Of a stretch of 64,000 bases of DNA, positions 8,815 through 18,325 are shown one piece after another. The notes under the pieces were generated by a model, which ran no database searches, was not told the origin of the DNA, and saw only the letters and a list, made by a program, of their open reading frames with translations. Location: positions 1 through 64,000 of the forward strand of contig JAGFNW010000024.1 of assembly GCA_017592665.1 (NCBI GenBank), written 5' to 3'. The DNA comes from Streptosporangiaceae bacterium NEAU-GS5. GTDB lineage: Bacteria; Actinomycetota; Actinomycetes; Streptosporangiales; Streptosporangiaceae. The position numbers and the translations under genes are program-made. Numbering within the stretch: the stretch's first letter is position 1; each line of letters starts with the position of its first letter.

Positions 8815-9159
8815 GTGACCGACTGTCTGTTCTGCAAGATTGTGGCCAAGGAGATACCGGCCACGGTCGTCCTGGAGACCGAGCGGGCTCTGGCCTTCCG
8901 CGATGTCAATCCGCAGGCGCCCACGCACGTTCTGGTCATTCCGAAAGAGCATCACCGCGACGCCGCCGCGCTCGCCGCGGCCGACGACGGCCTCGCCGAC
9001 GACGTGCTCGCCGCCTGCCACGCGGTCGCCGTGCAGGAGGGCGTGGCCGACACCGGCTACCGCGTCGTCTTCAACACCGGGCCGGGCGCCGGGCAGACCG
9101 TCTTCCACGTCCACGCCCACGTTCTCGGGGGCCGCGGCCTCACATGGCCGCCCGGCTGA
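8815..9159 (+). CDS. HIT family protein (HinT-like nucleotide hydrolase)
   Basis: A 114-residue histidine-triad protein; relatives hydrolyse adenosine phosphoramidates. It has the whole small HIT fold: N-terminal CLFCKIVAKEIPA with two zinc-type cysteines, the central FRDVNPQAPTHVLVIPKEH, and the C-terminal active site HVHAHVLGGR carrying the catalytic histidines. GTG start at 8815, probably leaderless. It precedes phoH, the common arrangement in actinobacteria. Confidence 0.95.
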   Translation: MTDCLFCKIVAKEIPATVVLETERALAFRDVNPQAPTHVLVIPKEHHRDAAALAAADDGLADDVLAACHAVAVQEGVADTGYRVVFNTGPGAGQTVFHVHAHVLGGRGLTWPPG

Positions 9160-9164
9160 GCGGC

Positions 9165-9170
9165 TACGAT
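9165..9170 (+). promoter_or_regulatory. Candidate -10 box for the phoH operon
   Basis: TACGAT just after the HIT stop codon, 46 bases before the phoH ATG. It would give phoH its own transcript with a short leader. No clear -35 is visible. Confidence 0.35.
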
Positions 9171-9198
9171 ATGGGGCGAGTTACAAGGGAGGCGAGCA

Positions 9199-9212
9199 GG
9201 CCCTGAAGGGCC
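9199..9212 (+). promoter_or_regulatory. Stem-loop between the phoH ribosome site and start codon
   Basis: GGCCC-TGAA-GGGCC, an all-GC five-base-pair stem with a four-base loop. It separates the only good Shine-Dalgarno (AAGGGAGG, 9185-9192) from the ATG at 9217; folding it out shortens the spacing from 24 to about 10 bases. No alternative in-frame start lies between them. Confidence 0.5.
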
Positions 9213-9216
9213 GCCC

Positions 9217-10236
9217 ATGTCCGAGTCACCAGATTTCACCAAGACGCAGGCCAAGGTCGTCATCCCCGAGGGGCAGGCGATGGTCAGCCTTCTCGGATCC
9301 CGCGACGAGCTGCTACGCGTCATTGAGAAGGCCTTCAAGGCCGACATCCACGTCCGGGGCAACGAGATCACCATCACCGGCACTCCGGAGGAGAGCGGTG
9401 TCGTTGTGCGCCTGTTCGAGGAGCTGGTCCAGCTGGTCGCCACCGGGGCCGAGCTGACGCCGGACGCGGTCGAGCGCAGCATCGCCATGCTGAAGATGTC
9501 GTCCGAGCGCCCGGCCGAGGTGCTCTCGCTCGACATCCTGTCGGCGCGTGGCCGGACCATCCGCCCGAAGACGGTCAACCAGAAGCGTTACGTCGACGCG
9601 ATCGACAAGCACACGGTCGTGTTCGGCATCGGGCCCGCCGGCACCGGCAAGACGTATCTGGCGATGGCCAAGGCCGTGAAGGCGCTGCAGGAGAAGAAGG
9701 TCAACCGGATCATCCTCACCCGTCCCGCGGTCGAGGCCGGCGAGCGGCTGGGCTTCCTGCCCGGCACGCTCTACGAGAAGATCGACCCCTACCTGCGCCC
9801 TCTGTACGACGCGCTGCACGACATGCTCGACCCCGACTCGATCCCGCGCCTGATGACGGCCGGCACGATCGAGGTCGCCCCGCTGGCTTATATGCGCGGC
9901 CGTACGCTCAACGACGCGTTCATCATCCTCGACGAGGCGCAGAACACCTCGCCCGAGCAGATGAAGATGTTCCTGACCCGGCTCGGCTTCAACTCCAAGA
10001 TCGTCGTCACGGGTGACGTGACGCAGATCGACCTGCCCAACGGGCAGGAGAGCGGCCTGAAGGTGGTCCAGGGCATTCTCGCGGGCATCAACGGCATCCA
10101 CTTCAGCATGCTGACCAGCGCCGACGTCGTCCGCCACCGCCTGGTGAGCGAGATCGTCGACGCTTACGGGCGCTATGACGCGGCCGTGGCGTCGCAGCCG
10201 AGTTCGATCAACAAGCGGCCGCGAGGGCGGCGGTGA
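9217..10236 (+). CDS. phoH: PhoH family protein (PhoH-like ATPase)
   Basis: A 339-residue PhoH-like protein, a cytoplasmic P-loop ATPase of the helicase-like superfamily. The N-terminal KH-like part (residues 1-100) is followed by [20 protein letters not shown], the Walker [30 protein letters not shown] and the Walker [21 protein letters not shown], then the sensor-like [12 protein letters not shown]. Homologues linked to ybeY are thought to act in RNA metabolism or ribosome quality control. ybeY starts seven bases after its stop. Confidence 0.95.
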   Translation: MSESPDFTKTQAKVVIPEGQAMVSLLGSRDELLRVIEKAFKADIHVRGNEITITGTPEESGVVVRLFEELVQLVATGAELTPDAVERSIAMLKMSSERPAEVLSLDILSARGRTIRPKTVNQKRYVDAIDKHTVVFGIGPAGTGKTYLAMAKAVKALQEKKVNRIILTRPAVEAGERLGFLPGTLYEKIDPYLRPLYDALHDMLDPDSIPRLMTAGTIEVAPLAYMRGRTLNDAFIILDEAQNTSPEQMKMFLTRLGFNSKIVVTGDVTQIDLPNGQESGLKVVQGILAGINGIHFSMLTSADVVRHRLVSEIVDAYGRYDAAVASQPSSINKRPRGRR

Positions 10237-10243
10237 CGGGCCG

Positions 10244-10729
10244 ATGACCATCGAGATCGCCAACGAGAGCGGCGTCGGGGTCGACGAGGCGGCGCTGGTG
10301 GCGCTGGCCGGTCACGTCCTCGGCCAGATGGGGATCAATCCGCTGGCCGAGCTGTCGATCCTGGTGGTCGACGAGGCCGCCATGTCGGCGCTGCACGAGC
10401 AGTGGATGGGCGAGGCCGGGCCGACCGATGTGCTGGCCTTTCCCATGGACGAGCTCCGCCCCAACCAGGGCGGCGGCTCGCGGGGCGAGGAGGCGGCGCC
10501 CGATCCGGCGCTCCTCGGCGACGTGGTGCTCTGCCCGCCGGTGGCGGCCAAGCAGGCGGCCGAGGCAGGTCACACCGCGCAGGACGAGCTCGAGATGCTG
10601 TGCACGCACGGCATCTTGCACCTGCTCGGCTACGACCACGCCGAGCCCGAGGAGCACGCCGAGATGTTCGGTCTGCAGGGCGAGCTGCTCGAGTCGTGGC
10701 GCGAGGTGCGGCGCAAGCCGCCGGAATGA
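10244..10729 (+). CDS. ybeY: Endoribonuclease YbeY (rRNA maturation)
   Basis: A 161-residue single-strand-specific metallo-endoribonuclease needed for 16S rRNA 3' processing and 70S quality control. The metal-binding signature [11 protein letters not shown] is present near residue 125, and [12 protein letters not shown] matches the conserved front strand. A Gly/Glu/Pro loop ([12 protein letters not shown]) is somewhat long. Start ATG 10244 ([11 protein letters not shown]) is preferred over frames opening inside phoH. Confidence 0.96.
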   Translation: MTIEIANESGVGVDEAALVALAGHVLGQMGINPLAELSILVVDEAAMSALHEQWMGEAGPTDVLAFPMDELRPNQGGGSRGEEAAPDPALLGDVVLCPPVAAKQAAEAGHTAQDELEMLCTHGILHLLGYDHAEPEEHAEMFGLQGELLESWREVRRKPPE

Positions 10730-10771
10730 GCGCTGAGATGAGCGGGGCATGAGCGCCGAGGTGAGCAGGGC

Positions 10772-12070
10772 ATGAGCAATGGCTGGTTGATCTCGGCCGT
10801 CGTCCTGATCGTGGTCGGCGGCCTGCTGTCCAGCGCCGAGACGGCGCTGTCGCGGATCTCGCGGGTGCGGGCCGAGGAGTTCGTGCGGGAGGCCCGCCGC
10901 GGCGCGCAGCGCCTGCAGGCGATCGTGGCCGACCCGCCGCGCTATCTCAACCTGCTGCTGCTTCTGCGGCTCAGCTGCGAGCTGATCGCCACCGTGATCG
11001 CGACGCTGCTGTTCATCGACTGGCTGGGCGACACCGGTCAGGCGTACGCGGCCGCGGCCGCCGTGATGATCGTGGTCAGTTACGTGATCGTCGGTGTCTC
11101 GCCGCGCACGCTGGGGCGCCAGCACGCCGAGCCGGTGGCGCTGGCCGCCGCGCCGATCGTCTACGGCCTGACCCGCATCTTCGGGCCGCTGCCCAAGCTG
11201 CTGATCCTGCTGGGCAACGCGCTGACGCCGGGGCGCGGCTTCCGTGAGGGGCCGTTCACCTCCGAGGCCGAGCTGCGCGACCTCGTCGACCTGGCCGAGC
11301 AGCGCCGGGTGATCGAGCCGGACGAGCGCGAGATGATCCACTCGGTGTTCGAGCTGGGTGACACGATCGTGCGCGAGGTGATGGTCCCCCGTACGGACAT
11401 GGTCTTCATCGAGCGGCACAAGACGCTGGGGCAGGCGCTCTCGCTGGCGCTGCGCAGCGGCTTCTCCCGCATCCCGGTGGCGGGCGAGAACGAGGACGAC
11501 GTCATCGGCATCGCCTACCTGAAGGACATCGTGCGGCGCCTGCAGGACGAGGGTGACGCGTCGATGTGGGTGGACGAGCTGATGCGCCCGGCGACGTACG
11601 TGCCGGAGAGCAAGCCGATCGACGAGCTGCTGCGCGAGATGCAGGCGCGGCAGATCCACCTCGCGATCGTCATCGACGAGTACGGCGGCACCGCGGGCCT
11701 GGTCACGATCGAGGACATCCTCGAGGAGATCGTGGGCGAGATCGCCGACGAGTACGACCAGGAGGCCCCGCGGGTCGAGTGGCTGGAAGACGGCGCGGCG
11801 GCCCGGGTGACGGCCCGGCTGTCGGTCGACGAGCTGGCCGAGCTGTTCGACGCCGAGATCGACGTGGAGGACGTCGACACGGTGGGCGGCCTGCTGGCGC
11901 ATGCGCTGGGCCGGGTGCCGATCGCCGGGTCGGAGGCGACCGTCGACGGCCTCAAGCTGATCGCCGAGAACCTGGCCGGACGGCGCAACCGGATCAGCAC
12001 GGTCGTGGTCCGCAGGGCCGATCCCGTCGACGAGGGCGAGTCCGTGACGACCGCGGCCGAGTCGGAGTGA
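10772..12070 (+). CDS. CorC/HlyC-type CNNM-CBS transmembrane protein
   Basis: A 432-residue membrane protein of the CorC family, implicated in magnesium/cobalt efflux or resistance. A CNNM (DUF21) domain with about four transmembrane helices fills residues 1-170 (LLSSAETALSRISRVR). Two CBS domains follow: MVPRTDMVFIERHKTLGQAL ... FSRIPVAGENEDDVIGIAYLK and a second around HLAIVIDEYGGTAGLVTIED. The C-terminal CorC_HlyC domain contains VDELAELFDAEIDVEDVDTV and VGGLLAHALGRVP. Its place between ybeY and era is conserved in actinobacteria. The ATG at 10772 is preceded by short repeats of GAGC(A/G)GGGCATGAGC type that make the exact start less certain. Confidence 0.93.
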   Translation: MSNGWLISAVVLIVVGGLLSSAETALSRISRVRAEEFVREARRGAQRLQAIVADPPRYLNLLLLLRLSCELIATVIATLLFIDWLGDTGQAYAAAAAVMIVVSYVIVGVSPRTLGRQHAEPVALAAAPIVYGLTRIFGPLPKLLILLGNALTPGRGFREGPFTSEAELRDLVDLAEQRRVIEPDEREMIHSVFELGDTIVREVMVPRTDMVFIERHKTLGQALSLALRSGFSRIPVAGENEDDVIGIAYLKDIVRRLQDEGDASMWVDELMRPATYVPESKPIDELLREMQARQIHLAIVIDEYGGTAGLVTIEDILEEIVGEIADEYDQEAPRVEWLEDGAAARVTARLSVDELAELFDAEIDVEDVDTVGGLLAHALGRVPIAGSEATVDGLKLIAENLAGRRNRISTVVVRRADPVDEGESVTTAAESE

Positions 12071-12380
12071 CGGCGGCAAGCGGCCTGTAAGTGATTTGCA
12101 AGTCGGTTCGGTCATTGTCTTCTCAGGCACCCGGGAGGGGTTCGGGGTGCCGAGGGGAGACCGGGGCGCCGGGAGGGGTTCGCGGCGCATCGGAATTCCG
12201 GGGGGGTTCGCGATAGGGGGCTCTTCACCTGGCCAGGCCAGGTGAGGAGCCCCTATTGCTGTGCCCGCGGGTAGGGCCGTGAGCCGTGAGATATGTCTGA
12301 GTCTTGGTGTTGGCCCTATTTGTCTTTGGGGAGAAAGGCGTCTGGAGGGGCCTATCGCGTCCAAAACGGGGGAATCGGAT
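12071..12380. other. Intergenic region with three short G-rich repeats and a large hairpin
   Basis: No coding frame is supported. Three copies of CCGGGAGGGGTTCG (the last slightly changed) lie at about 12131, 12169 and 12198. They are followed by the hairpin listed separately. Bases 12260-12380 are the leader of the lipoprotein gene, with GGGGGA about six bases before its ATG. Confidence 0.6.
12213..12255. terminator. Long hairpin, probable transcription terminator of the phoH-ybeY-corC operon
   Basis: ATAGGGG, G, CTCTTCACCTGGCC pairs with GGCCAGGTGAGGAGCCCCTAT across a one-base loop centre: about 20 pairs with one bulge and one mismatch. The opening base pairs are palindromic enough to work in both directions. 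No T-run follows, which is usual for actinobacterial terminators. Confidence 0.7.
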
Positions 12381-13031
12381 ATGAGGGGAATCGGGGCTGC
12401 TGTCTGGTGTGTGCTGGCCGCAGCCGCGTTGACTGCGTGTGACGCGGATTCGGCGAGATACGCGCAGACGGGGGCGCAGGCCGTGCGGCTGAAGGCGATC
12501 CTGGCAGACATGGCCGGGCTGCCGGCCGGGTTCTCGGGGCGGTTGCGGGACGGATGGCGGGCTCCGTTCAAACCCAAGGCCGGGGCGTGCGCCCGGGTGT
12601 TCGACCTGATCTCCGGTCGCCCGCCGCGCAAGGGGTTGGATGCGGCGGCCGCGGGCGCTTATCAGGGCGCGCAGGTGGGGGAGACGGCCGGCGTGACGCT
12701 GTCGGTCTACGCGGGCGACGGGGCGGCCGAGCAGCTGGAGCGCACCCGAGACGAGCTCGACGCGTGCGTGGCGGCCGACGGGCGCGCTCCGGGGGCGGGC
12801 AACCATCTGACCAGCGGTCCGCTGCCGGTCCATCCGATCGGCGACGGCGTCGAGTCGCGCCGCCTCCGGGGCCGCGCCGGGGGATACCCGTACGAGATGC
12901 AGGTGGTGGTGGCGCGGGCCGACCAGACGCTTGTGGCGATCGTGCACGCGGGGATGCGCCCGCCGGACGCGCGCCGCACCGAGGAACTGGCCAGGGCTGT
13001 GGCCGCCAAGGTCGGTACGCTTGACCCGTGA
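12381..13031 (+). CDS. Putative lipoprotein, unknown function
   Basis: A 216-residue protein starting at ATG 12381, with GGGGGA upstream. A signal peptide with lipobox (CVLAAAALTAC) predicts lipidation at about Cys 21 and anchoring on the outer face of the membrane. The mature part is helical and mixed, with two further cysteines (KAGACARVF, LDACVAADG). A possible sensory or solute role cannot be judged from sequence. I do not recognise the family. It is an insertion in an otherwise conserved corC-Rv2365c-like-era order, and its stop overlaps the next start by four bases. Confidence 0.75.
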   Translation: MRGIGAAVWCVLAAAALTACDADSARYAQTGAQAVRLKAILADMAGLPAGFSGRLRDGWRAPFKPKAGACARVFDLISGRPPRKGLDAAAAGAYQGAQVGETAGVTLSVYAGDGAAEQLERTRDELDACVAADGRAPGAGNHLTSGPLPVHPIGDGVESRRLRGRAGGYPYEMQVVVARADQTLVAIVHAGMRPPDARRTEELARAVAAKVGTLDP

Positions 13032-13357
13032 CGCTGGACGCCGAGGACACCAAGATAATCACCCTGGCCCGATCCGCCCGGGCCCGAAACGGCGCCGCCG
13101 AGGGCGCGGCCGTGCGGGATGAGACGGGCCGGACGTATGTGGCGACCGAGGTGTCGCTGCCCTCGCTTCAGCTGTCGGCCGTTCAGCTCGCGGTCGCGAT
13201 GGCCGTGACCGGCGGCGCCGAGGCGATCGAGGCGGCCGCGCTGGTCACCGACGCCGACGACCCCGGCGATCGCGACCTCGCGGCGATCGAAGACCTGGGC
13301 CACGCCATCCTTTACGTGGCCGGTCCCGACGGAGAGCTCAAAGGCCGTTATGTCTGA
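13028..13357 (+). CDS. Cytidine-deaminase-like protein lacking catalytic residues (Rv2365c-type)
   Basis: A 109-residue protein with the start of a cytidine-deaminase fold (ARSARARNGAAEGAAVRDETG, YVATEVSLPSLQLSAVQLAV, AALVTDADDPGDRDLAAIED). In active deaminases the helix after the ASYGL-like segment carries (H/C)AE and the later loop PCxxC; here these positions read SAVQLAV and DDPGDRDLAAIED, so the zinc ligands and the glutamate are all absent. Conserved proteins of this size sit just before era in mycobacteria (Rv2365c) and other actinobacteria. It is probably a non-catalytic binding protein. It overlaps era by eight bases. Confidence 0.85.
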   Translation: MTLDAEDTKIITLARSARARNGAAEGAAVRDETGRTYVATEVSLPSLQLSAVQLAVAMAVTGGAEAIEAAALVTDADDPGDRDLAAIEDLGHAILYVAGPDGELKGRYV

Positions 13358-14249
13358 CTTCCGCGCGGGCTTCGCCTGCTTCGTCGGCCGCCCGAACGTC
13401 GGCAAGTCCACCCTGATGAACGCGCTGGTCGGCACCAAGGTGGCGATCACCTCGTCCAAGCCGCAGACCACGCGGCGCGCCATCCGGGGCATCGTGCACC
13501 GGCCGGACGCCCAGCTCGTCATCGTCGACACCCCGGGGCTGCACCGGCCGCGCACGCTGCTCGGCGAGCGCCTCGACAGCCTCGTGCTGTCCACGCTGAC
13601 CGAGGTCGACGTGATCGGCTTCTGTCTCCCCGCCAACGAGGCCATCGGCAAGGGCGACCGGTTCATCGCCGAGAAGCTGAGCGCCGTGGGCAAGACGCCG
13701 GTCGTGGCCGTGGTCACCAAATGCGATCTCGCCACGCGCGAGCAGATCGCCACGCAGCTGCTCGCGGTGTCCCGGCTTGCCGACTTCGCGGAGATCGTTC
13801 CGGTCTCGGCGACCGGGGGCGACCAGCTCGACGTGCTCGCCGACGTGCTCATCAACCGGCTGCCGCCGTCCCCGCCCCTCTACACCGACGGGGAGCTGAC
13901 CGACGAGCCCGAGCAGGTCCTGGTGGCCGAGCTGATCCGCGAGGCGGCCCTCGAAGGCGTGCGCGACGAGCTGCCGCACTCCATCGCCGTGGTCGTGGAG
14001 GAGATGGGGCCGCGCGAGGGCCGCGACGACCTGCTCGACATCTACGCGCACATGTTCGTCGAGCGTCCCTCGCAGAAGGCCATCGTGATCGGCCCCGGCG
14101 GCGCCCGCCTGAAGGACGTCGGCACGCGCGCCCGCCGCCAGATCGAGGCGCTGCTCGGCAGCCGCGTCTATCTCGACCTGCGCGTCAAGGTCGCCAAAGA
14201 CTGGCAGCGCGACCCCAAGCAGCTGCGCCGGCTAGGTTTCTACGACTGA
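13350..14249 (+). CDS. era: GTPase Era
   Basis: A 299-residue GTPase for 16S rRNA maturation and 30S assembly. G1 GRPNVGKSTLMN, switch region with KPQTTRRAIRGI, G3 VDTPGLHRP, and G4 read as TKCD instead of the canonical NKxD, a change seen in actinobacterial Eras. The C-terminal KH domain has AIVIGPGGARLKDVGTRARR and ends [21 protein letters not shown]. Its last 18 bases overlap the 3' end of convergent ureD. Confidence 0.97.
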   Translation: MSDFRAGFACFVGRPNVGKSTLMNALVGTKVAITSSKPQTTRRAIRGIVHRPDAQLVIVDTPGLHRPRTLLGERLDSLVLSTLTEVDVIGFCLPANEAIGKGDRFIAEKLSAVGKTPVVAVVTKCDLATREQIATQLLAVSRLADFAEIVPVSATGGDQLDVLADVLINRLPPSPPLYTDGELTDEPEQVLVAELIREAALEGVRDELPHSIAVVVEEMGPREGRDDLLDIYAHMFVERPSQKAIVIGPGGARLKDVGTRARRQIEALLGSRVYLDLRVKVAKDWQRDPKQLRRLGFYD

Positions 14250-14975
14250 CAGGCGGCGGCGCAGCTCCACCGCGTCGCGCGCCAGGGCGGAGACGAGCGT
14301 GCCGCCGGCCGCGAGCGGGAGCGCCGCCCATCCGTCGCCACGGCCGTGCAGGGACGCCGTGGTGAAGACGCTGCCGACGCACCGGGCGTCCCCATAGACG
14401 GCCGGGCTGCCGTCGATCTCCGGGTCGCCGACGACGAACTCCTGGCGGAGGAGCGGGCGGCCGCCTCTGGTGGCGTCGAAGCGGGCGTGGCAGCGGCCCG
14501 GTCGTTCGCCGTGCCGCCCGAAGACGATCTCCTCGCGCCACAGCACCGACGCGTCCTCGGCGAGCGACAGCCGTACGACGAGGTGGTGGGAACACCCGGC
14601 GGCGAGGACGGTCGGCTCGGGGGTGAAGCGCAGCGTGGCGCCCGCGCCGACCCGCGCCTCGATCGACGTCCGCGAGGTCTCGCCGTCCGGCCCGGGCAGC
14701 ACGAGGGTGGCGGCGACCGAGCGCACGTCGAGCGTGGTGCCGGGCGCGACGTCGAGGTCCAGGTGGAGCCGGTCGCCGCCGAGCGGCCCCGCGCCGGTGG
14801 ACACCAGGTGCACCCGCGTGGCCCCGGTCTGCCGCAGGGTCAGCGGCGGGTCGGAGCGGAGCGTGGCCAGCACCGTGCGGCCGTCCGCGCCGCGCCGGGT
14901 GGCGATGGCGGCGGCGGCCCGTACGGCTCCGCGTGGCTCAGGCGTGTTCGTGAGCGTGGTCATGAGGGTGGTCAT
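14232..14975 (-). CDS. ureD: Urease accessory protein UreD
   Basis: A 247-residue UreD/UreH family scaffold that binds apo-urease with UreF and UreG to load nickel. Family features: [40 protein letters not shown] and [17 protein letters not shown]. It is the last gene of the ureABCFGD operon, starting inside the end of ureG (38-base overlap). A second ATG at 14963 would remove most of that overlap but keep the protein nearly unchanged. Confidence 0.93.
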   Translation of the reverse strand: MTTLMTTLTNTPEPRGAVRAAAAIATRRGADGRTVLATLRSDPPLTLRQTGATRVHLVSTGAGPLGGDRLHLDLDVAPGTTLDVRSVAATLVLPGPDGETSRTSIEARVGAGATLRFTPEPTVLAAGCSHHLVVRLSLAEDASVLWREEIVFGRHGERPGRCHARFDATRGGRPLLRQEFVVGDPEIDGSPAVYGDARCVGSVFTTASLHGRGDGWAALPLAAGGTLVSALARDAVELRRRLSVVET

Positions 14976-15624
14976 GTCGCCAGGAGTCGGTCACACCGGC
15001 CACCCATTCGGCCACCGCGTGGGCGCCCTGGTCCTGCCGGATCGAGGTGAACAGGACGGGCTTGCCATTCCGTACGGCTCCCGCGTCGCGCGACATCACG
15101 GTCAGGTCGGCCCCCACGAGCGGCGCGAGGTCGGTCTTGTTGACCACGAGCAGGTCGGCGCCGGTGACGCCGGGACCGCCCTTGCGTGGGACCTTGTCGC
15201 CGCCGGACACGTCCAGCACGAAGATCTGCTTGTCGGCCAGCCCGCGGCTGAACGTGGCGGTCAGGTTGTCGCCGCCGCTCTCCACGATCACCAGGTCGAG
15301 CGGCCCGAACCGCTCCTCGAGCGTCTCGACGGCGTCGACGTTGGCGGCGATGTCGTCGCGGATGGCCGTGTGCGGGCAGCAGCCGGTCTGGACGGCGAGG
15401 ATCCGCTCCGGGTCGAGCACGCCTGCGCGGCGCAGGAAGTCGGCGTCCTCGGTCGTGTAGATGTCGTTGGTGACCACGCCGAGCCGCATGGACGGGCCGA
15501 GCGTCCGGCACAGCGCCGCCACCAGGGCCGTCTTGCCGCTGCCGACCGGGCCGCCGATGCCGAGGCGCAGCGCCCGGCCGTGCGGGCCGGGCGCCTCGTG
15601 CTGGTCGTCGTGTGCTGCACCCAT
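14938..15624 (-). CDS. ureG: Urease accessory GTPase UreG
   Basis: A 228-residue SIMIBI-class GTPase that drives nickel insertion into urease. P-loop [17 protein letters not shown], metal-binding CPH in [45 protein letters not shown] and the NKTD motif are all present. The C-terminus ends in a His-rich tail ([11 protein letters not shown]); as no ureE is present, this tail may substitute as nickel store. It is translated between ureF (nine bases upstream) and ureD. Confidence 0.97.
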   Translation of the reverse strand: MGAAHDDQHEAPGPHGRALRLGIGGPVGSGKTALVAALCRTLGPSMRLGVVTNDIYTTEDADFLRRAGVLDPERILAVQTGCCPHTAIRDDIAANVDAVETLEERFGPLDLVIVESGGDNLTATFSRGLADKQIFVLDVSGGDKVPRKGGPGVTGADLLVVNKTDLAPLVGADLTVMSRDAGAVRNGKPVLFTSIRQDQGAHAVAEWVAGVTDSWRHDHPHDHAHEHA

Positions 15625-15633
15625 GGGGCCTCC

Positions 15634-16311
15634 TCAGGAGACGAAGAGCTTGAGCGGGTTGTGGACATGTCCCTCGGCCAGCAGGTCGAGCGCCGGGGCG
15701 GCGTGCGCCGGCAGGTCGGCCCAGTCGGCCGTGGCGGGCGTGCGGGCCATGGCGTCGAGCTCGGGCGCGAGGTCGGCCAGGAGCCGATGCACGGTGACCG
15801 GGTCGAGGCCGAGCAGCCGCACCGCCGCCGTGGCCGGGCCGGTGACGGCCTGGTAGGCGGCCGCGAGGGCCGCGTCGGACGGCGTGCAGCCGGCCGCGGC
15901 GGCGACCGCGCCGAGCGCGACCGGGTGATGCGCGCCGCCTGGCAGGGCTGTGGTCAGCGCGTCGAGCGCGGACGAGGGCCAGATCCGGCGCGCCGAGCGC
16001 ACCAGCAACCGGCCCTGCGTACGGCTCGCGTCCCGCTGGGCCGGGGACGCGGTGCGCGCGTCGGCTTCGGCGTCCAGCTCGCGCCAGTCGTCGTTCGTGG
16101 TCAGGGCGTGCGCGCAGGCCGCGGCCGCCAGGGCGGCGGCGACGCGGCCGGCGGTCGCCAGCCGGCCGCGCAGGAGCCGTGCGAGGTCGTCGGGGCCGGT
16201 CACGGCGCCCGTGCGGACGGCTTCCTCGGCGCCACCGGAGTGGGCGTGACCCCCGGCCGGGAGCCGGGAGTCGGTGAGCAGGAGCAGCGCGGCGTTCATC
16301 GAGGCGTTCAT
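15634..16311 (-). CDS. ureF: Urease accessory protein UreF
   Basis: A 225-residue all-helical UreF; with UreD and UreG it forms the urease activation complex. Recognisable features are TDSRLPAGGHAHSGGAEEAV near the N-terminus and the C-terminal LLAEGHVHNPLKLFVS. The ATG at 16311 lies directly after the ureC stop; a TTG at 16314 is also possible. Confidence 0.93.
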   Translation of the reverse strand: MNASMNAALLLLTDSRLPAGGHAHSGGAEEAVRTGAVTGPDDLARLLRGRLATAGRVAAALAAAACAHALTTNDDWRELDAEADARTASPAQRDASRTQGRLLVRSARRIWPSSALDALTTALPGGAHHPVALGAVAAAAGCTPSDAALAAAYQAVTGPATAAVRLLGLDPVTVHRLLADLAPELDAMARTPATADWADLPAHAAPALDLLAEGHVHNPLKLFVS

Positions 16312-16314
16312 CAA

Positions 16315-18024
16315 TCAGAACAGGAAGTAGCGCTGCGCCATGGGCAGCGTCTCGGCGGGGGAGGGCTCGACGACCTCGCCGTCGATGGTCACCGCGAACG
16401 TGTCGGGGTCGACGTCGATGGCCGGCAGGGCGTCGTTGAGCACCATGGATTCCTTCCCCCTGCGGCGTACGTCAGCCACCGGGACCAGGCGGCGGTCGAC
16501 CCGCAGCCGGTCGGCCAGGCCGTCGTCGAGCGCGAGCGCCGACACGAAGTGCACCGACGTGGCCCCGGGGGTTCGCCCGTACGCGCCGAACATGGGCCGC
16601 GGAAGGACGGGCTGCGGCGTGGGGATGGAGGCGTTGTGGTCGCCCATCTGCGCGTACGCGATGACCCCGCCTTTGATCACGAGATCCGGCTTGACCCCGA
16701 AGAAGGCCGGCGACCACAGCACGAGGTCGGCCAGCTTCCCGGTCTCGACCGAGCCGACCTCCCCGTCCAGCCCATGGGCGATAGCCGGATTAATCGTATA
16801 TTTCGCGACGTAGCGGCGAGCGCGGAGATTGTCGGCGGGGCCTTCCAGCGAACCGCGCCGCAGCCTCATCACGTGGGCCGTCTGCCAGGTCCGGATGATC
16901 GTCTCACCCACGCGGCCCATGGCCTGGGAGTCCGACCCGATCATCGAGATCGCCCCGAGGTCGTGCAGCACGTCCTCGGCGGCCATCGTCGCCGGCCGGA
17001 TCCGCGACTCGGCGAAGGCCAGATCCTCGGGGATCGACGGGCTCAGGTGATGGCACACCATGAGCATGTCGAGGTGCTCGGCATGGGTGTTGACCGTGTG
17101 CGGCCGGGTGGGGTTGGTCGAGGACGGCAGCACGTTGGGATGCGCCGCCACCTTGATGATGTCCGGAGCGTGCCCACCACCCGCCCCCTCGGTGTGATAC
17201 GCGTGGATGCTCCGCCCGCCGATGGCCGCCAGCGTCGACTCGACGAATCCGGCCTCGTTGAGGGTGTCGGTGTGAATGGCCGCCTGGACCCCCGTGGCCT
17301 CGCACACCTTCAGGCACGCGTCGATGGCGGCGGGCGTGGTCCCCCAGTCTTCGTGCAGCTTGAATCCGGACGCCCCGGCCCGCAGCTGCTCCAGCAGCCC
17401 TTCCTCGCTGACCGTGTTGCCCTTGCCGAGCAGCGCCACATTGATCGGCCACGCGTCGAGCGACTCCAGCATGCGCGCCACATACCAGGCCCCGGTGACC
17501 GTGGTGGCCTTGGTGCCCTCGGCCGGGCCTGTGCCGCCGCCGATGATCGTGGTCACGCCGGAGGCCAGGGCCTCGTCGAGGATGCCGGGGGCGATCAGGT
17601 GGACATGGGAGTCGACCGCGCCCGCGGTGAGGATCTTGCCGTTTGCGGCCAGGATCTCGGTGGACGGGCCGATCACGAGGCCGGGATGGACGCCGTCCAT
17701 CGTGTCGGGGTTGCCGGCCTTGCCGATCGCGGTGATCCGGCCGTCCCTGATGCCGACGTCGGCCTTGACCACGCCCCAGTGGTCGAGGATCACGGCGCCG
17801 GTGATGACCAGGTCGGGGGCGCCCTCCGCGCGCGTGGCGCGGGCCTGGCCCATCGACTCGCGGATGACCTTCCCGCCGCCGAACACCGCCTCGTCACCGG
17901 CCCCGGCCGGGCCCATGGCGCGGTCTTCGGTGATCTCGACGAACAGGCCGGTGTCGGCAAGCCGGATCCGGTCGCCGGTCGTCGGCCCGTACAGCGCCGC
18001 GTAGCGCTCTCTACTGATCGTCAA
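16315..18024 (-). CDS. ureC: Urease subunit alpha UreC
   Basis: A 569-residue catalytic subunit (urea to ammonia and carbamate). Nickel ligands and catalytic residues are intact: DSHVHLIAP, carbamylated lysine in [36 protein letters not shown], the flap [16 protein letters not shown] and [11 protein letters not shown]. Full length for the family. TTG start at 18024 overlaps the last 14 bases of ureB, indicating coupling. Confidence 0.98.
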   Translation of the reverse strand: MTISRERYAALYGPTTGDRIRLADTGLFVEITEDRAMGPAGAGDEAVFGGGKVIRESMGQARATRAEGAPDLVITGAVILDHWGVVKADVGIRDGRITAIGKAGNPDTMDGVHPGLVIGPSTEILAANGKILTAGAVDSHVHLIAPGILDEALASGVTTIIGGGTGPAEGTKATTVTGAWYVARMLESLDAWPINVALLGKGNTVSEEGLLEQLRAGASGFKLHEDWGTTPAAIDACLKVCEATGVQAAIHTDTLNEAGFVESTLAAIGGRSIHAYHTEGAGGGHAPDIIKVAAHPNVLPSSTNPTRPHTVNTHAEHLDMLMVCHHLSPSIPEDLAFAESRIRPATMAAEDVLHDLGAISMIGSDSQAMGRVGETIIRTWQTAHVMRLRRGSLEGPADNLRARRYVAKYTINPAIAHGLDGEVGSVETGKLADLVLWSPAFFGVKPDLVIKGGVIAYAQMGDHNASIPTPQPVLPRPMFGAYGRTPGATSVHFVSALALDDGLADRLRVDRRLVPVADVRRRGKESMVLNDALPAIDVDPDTFAVTIDGEVVEPSPAETLPMAQRYFLF

Positions 18025-18325
18025 GGGGACCAGCCCACTCCGAGCGCAGGCCGGGAACGATCCGGTTCCCGGCGATGGGGACGAGCGTCACGTCGCGTTC
18101 GACGCCCGGCTCGAAACGGACCGCGGTCCCGGAGGGTACGTCGAGCCGGGTGCCCCAGGCCGCCTTCCGGTCGAACTCCAGGCCGGGGTTGGCCGCCGCG
18201 AAGTGGTAGTGCGAGCCGACCTGGATGGGCCGGTCGGCCGTGTTCACCACGCGGACGGTGATCCTCGGGCGGCCCGGGTTGAGCTCGATGTCGCCGTCGC
18301 CCAGGGCGTACTCGCCGGGGATCAC
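18011..18325 (-). CDS. ureB: Urease subunit beta UreB
   Basis: A 104-residue beta subunit. It starts at GTG 18325 (M)[17 protein letters not shown], giving the normal family N-terminus; longer readings run over ureA. Core motif [20 protein letters not shown] and [15 protein letters not shown] are typical. The start overlaps the ureA stop in GTGA and the end overlaps ureC by 14 bases. Confidence 0.97.
   Translation of the reverse strand: MIPGEYALGDGDIELNPGRPRITVRVVNTADRPIQVGSHYHFAAANPGLEFDRKAAWGTRLDVPSGTAVRFEPGVERDVTLVPIAGNRIVPGLRSEWAGPLDDQ

Noticed and set aside
12261-12380. Longer form of the lipoprotein
   Set aside because: Would place the signal peptide about 40 residues inside the protein.
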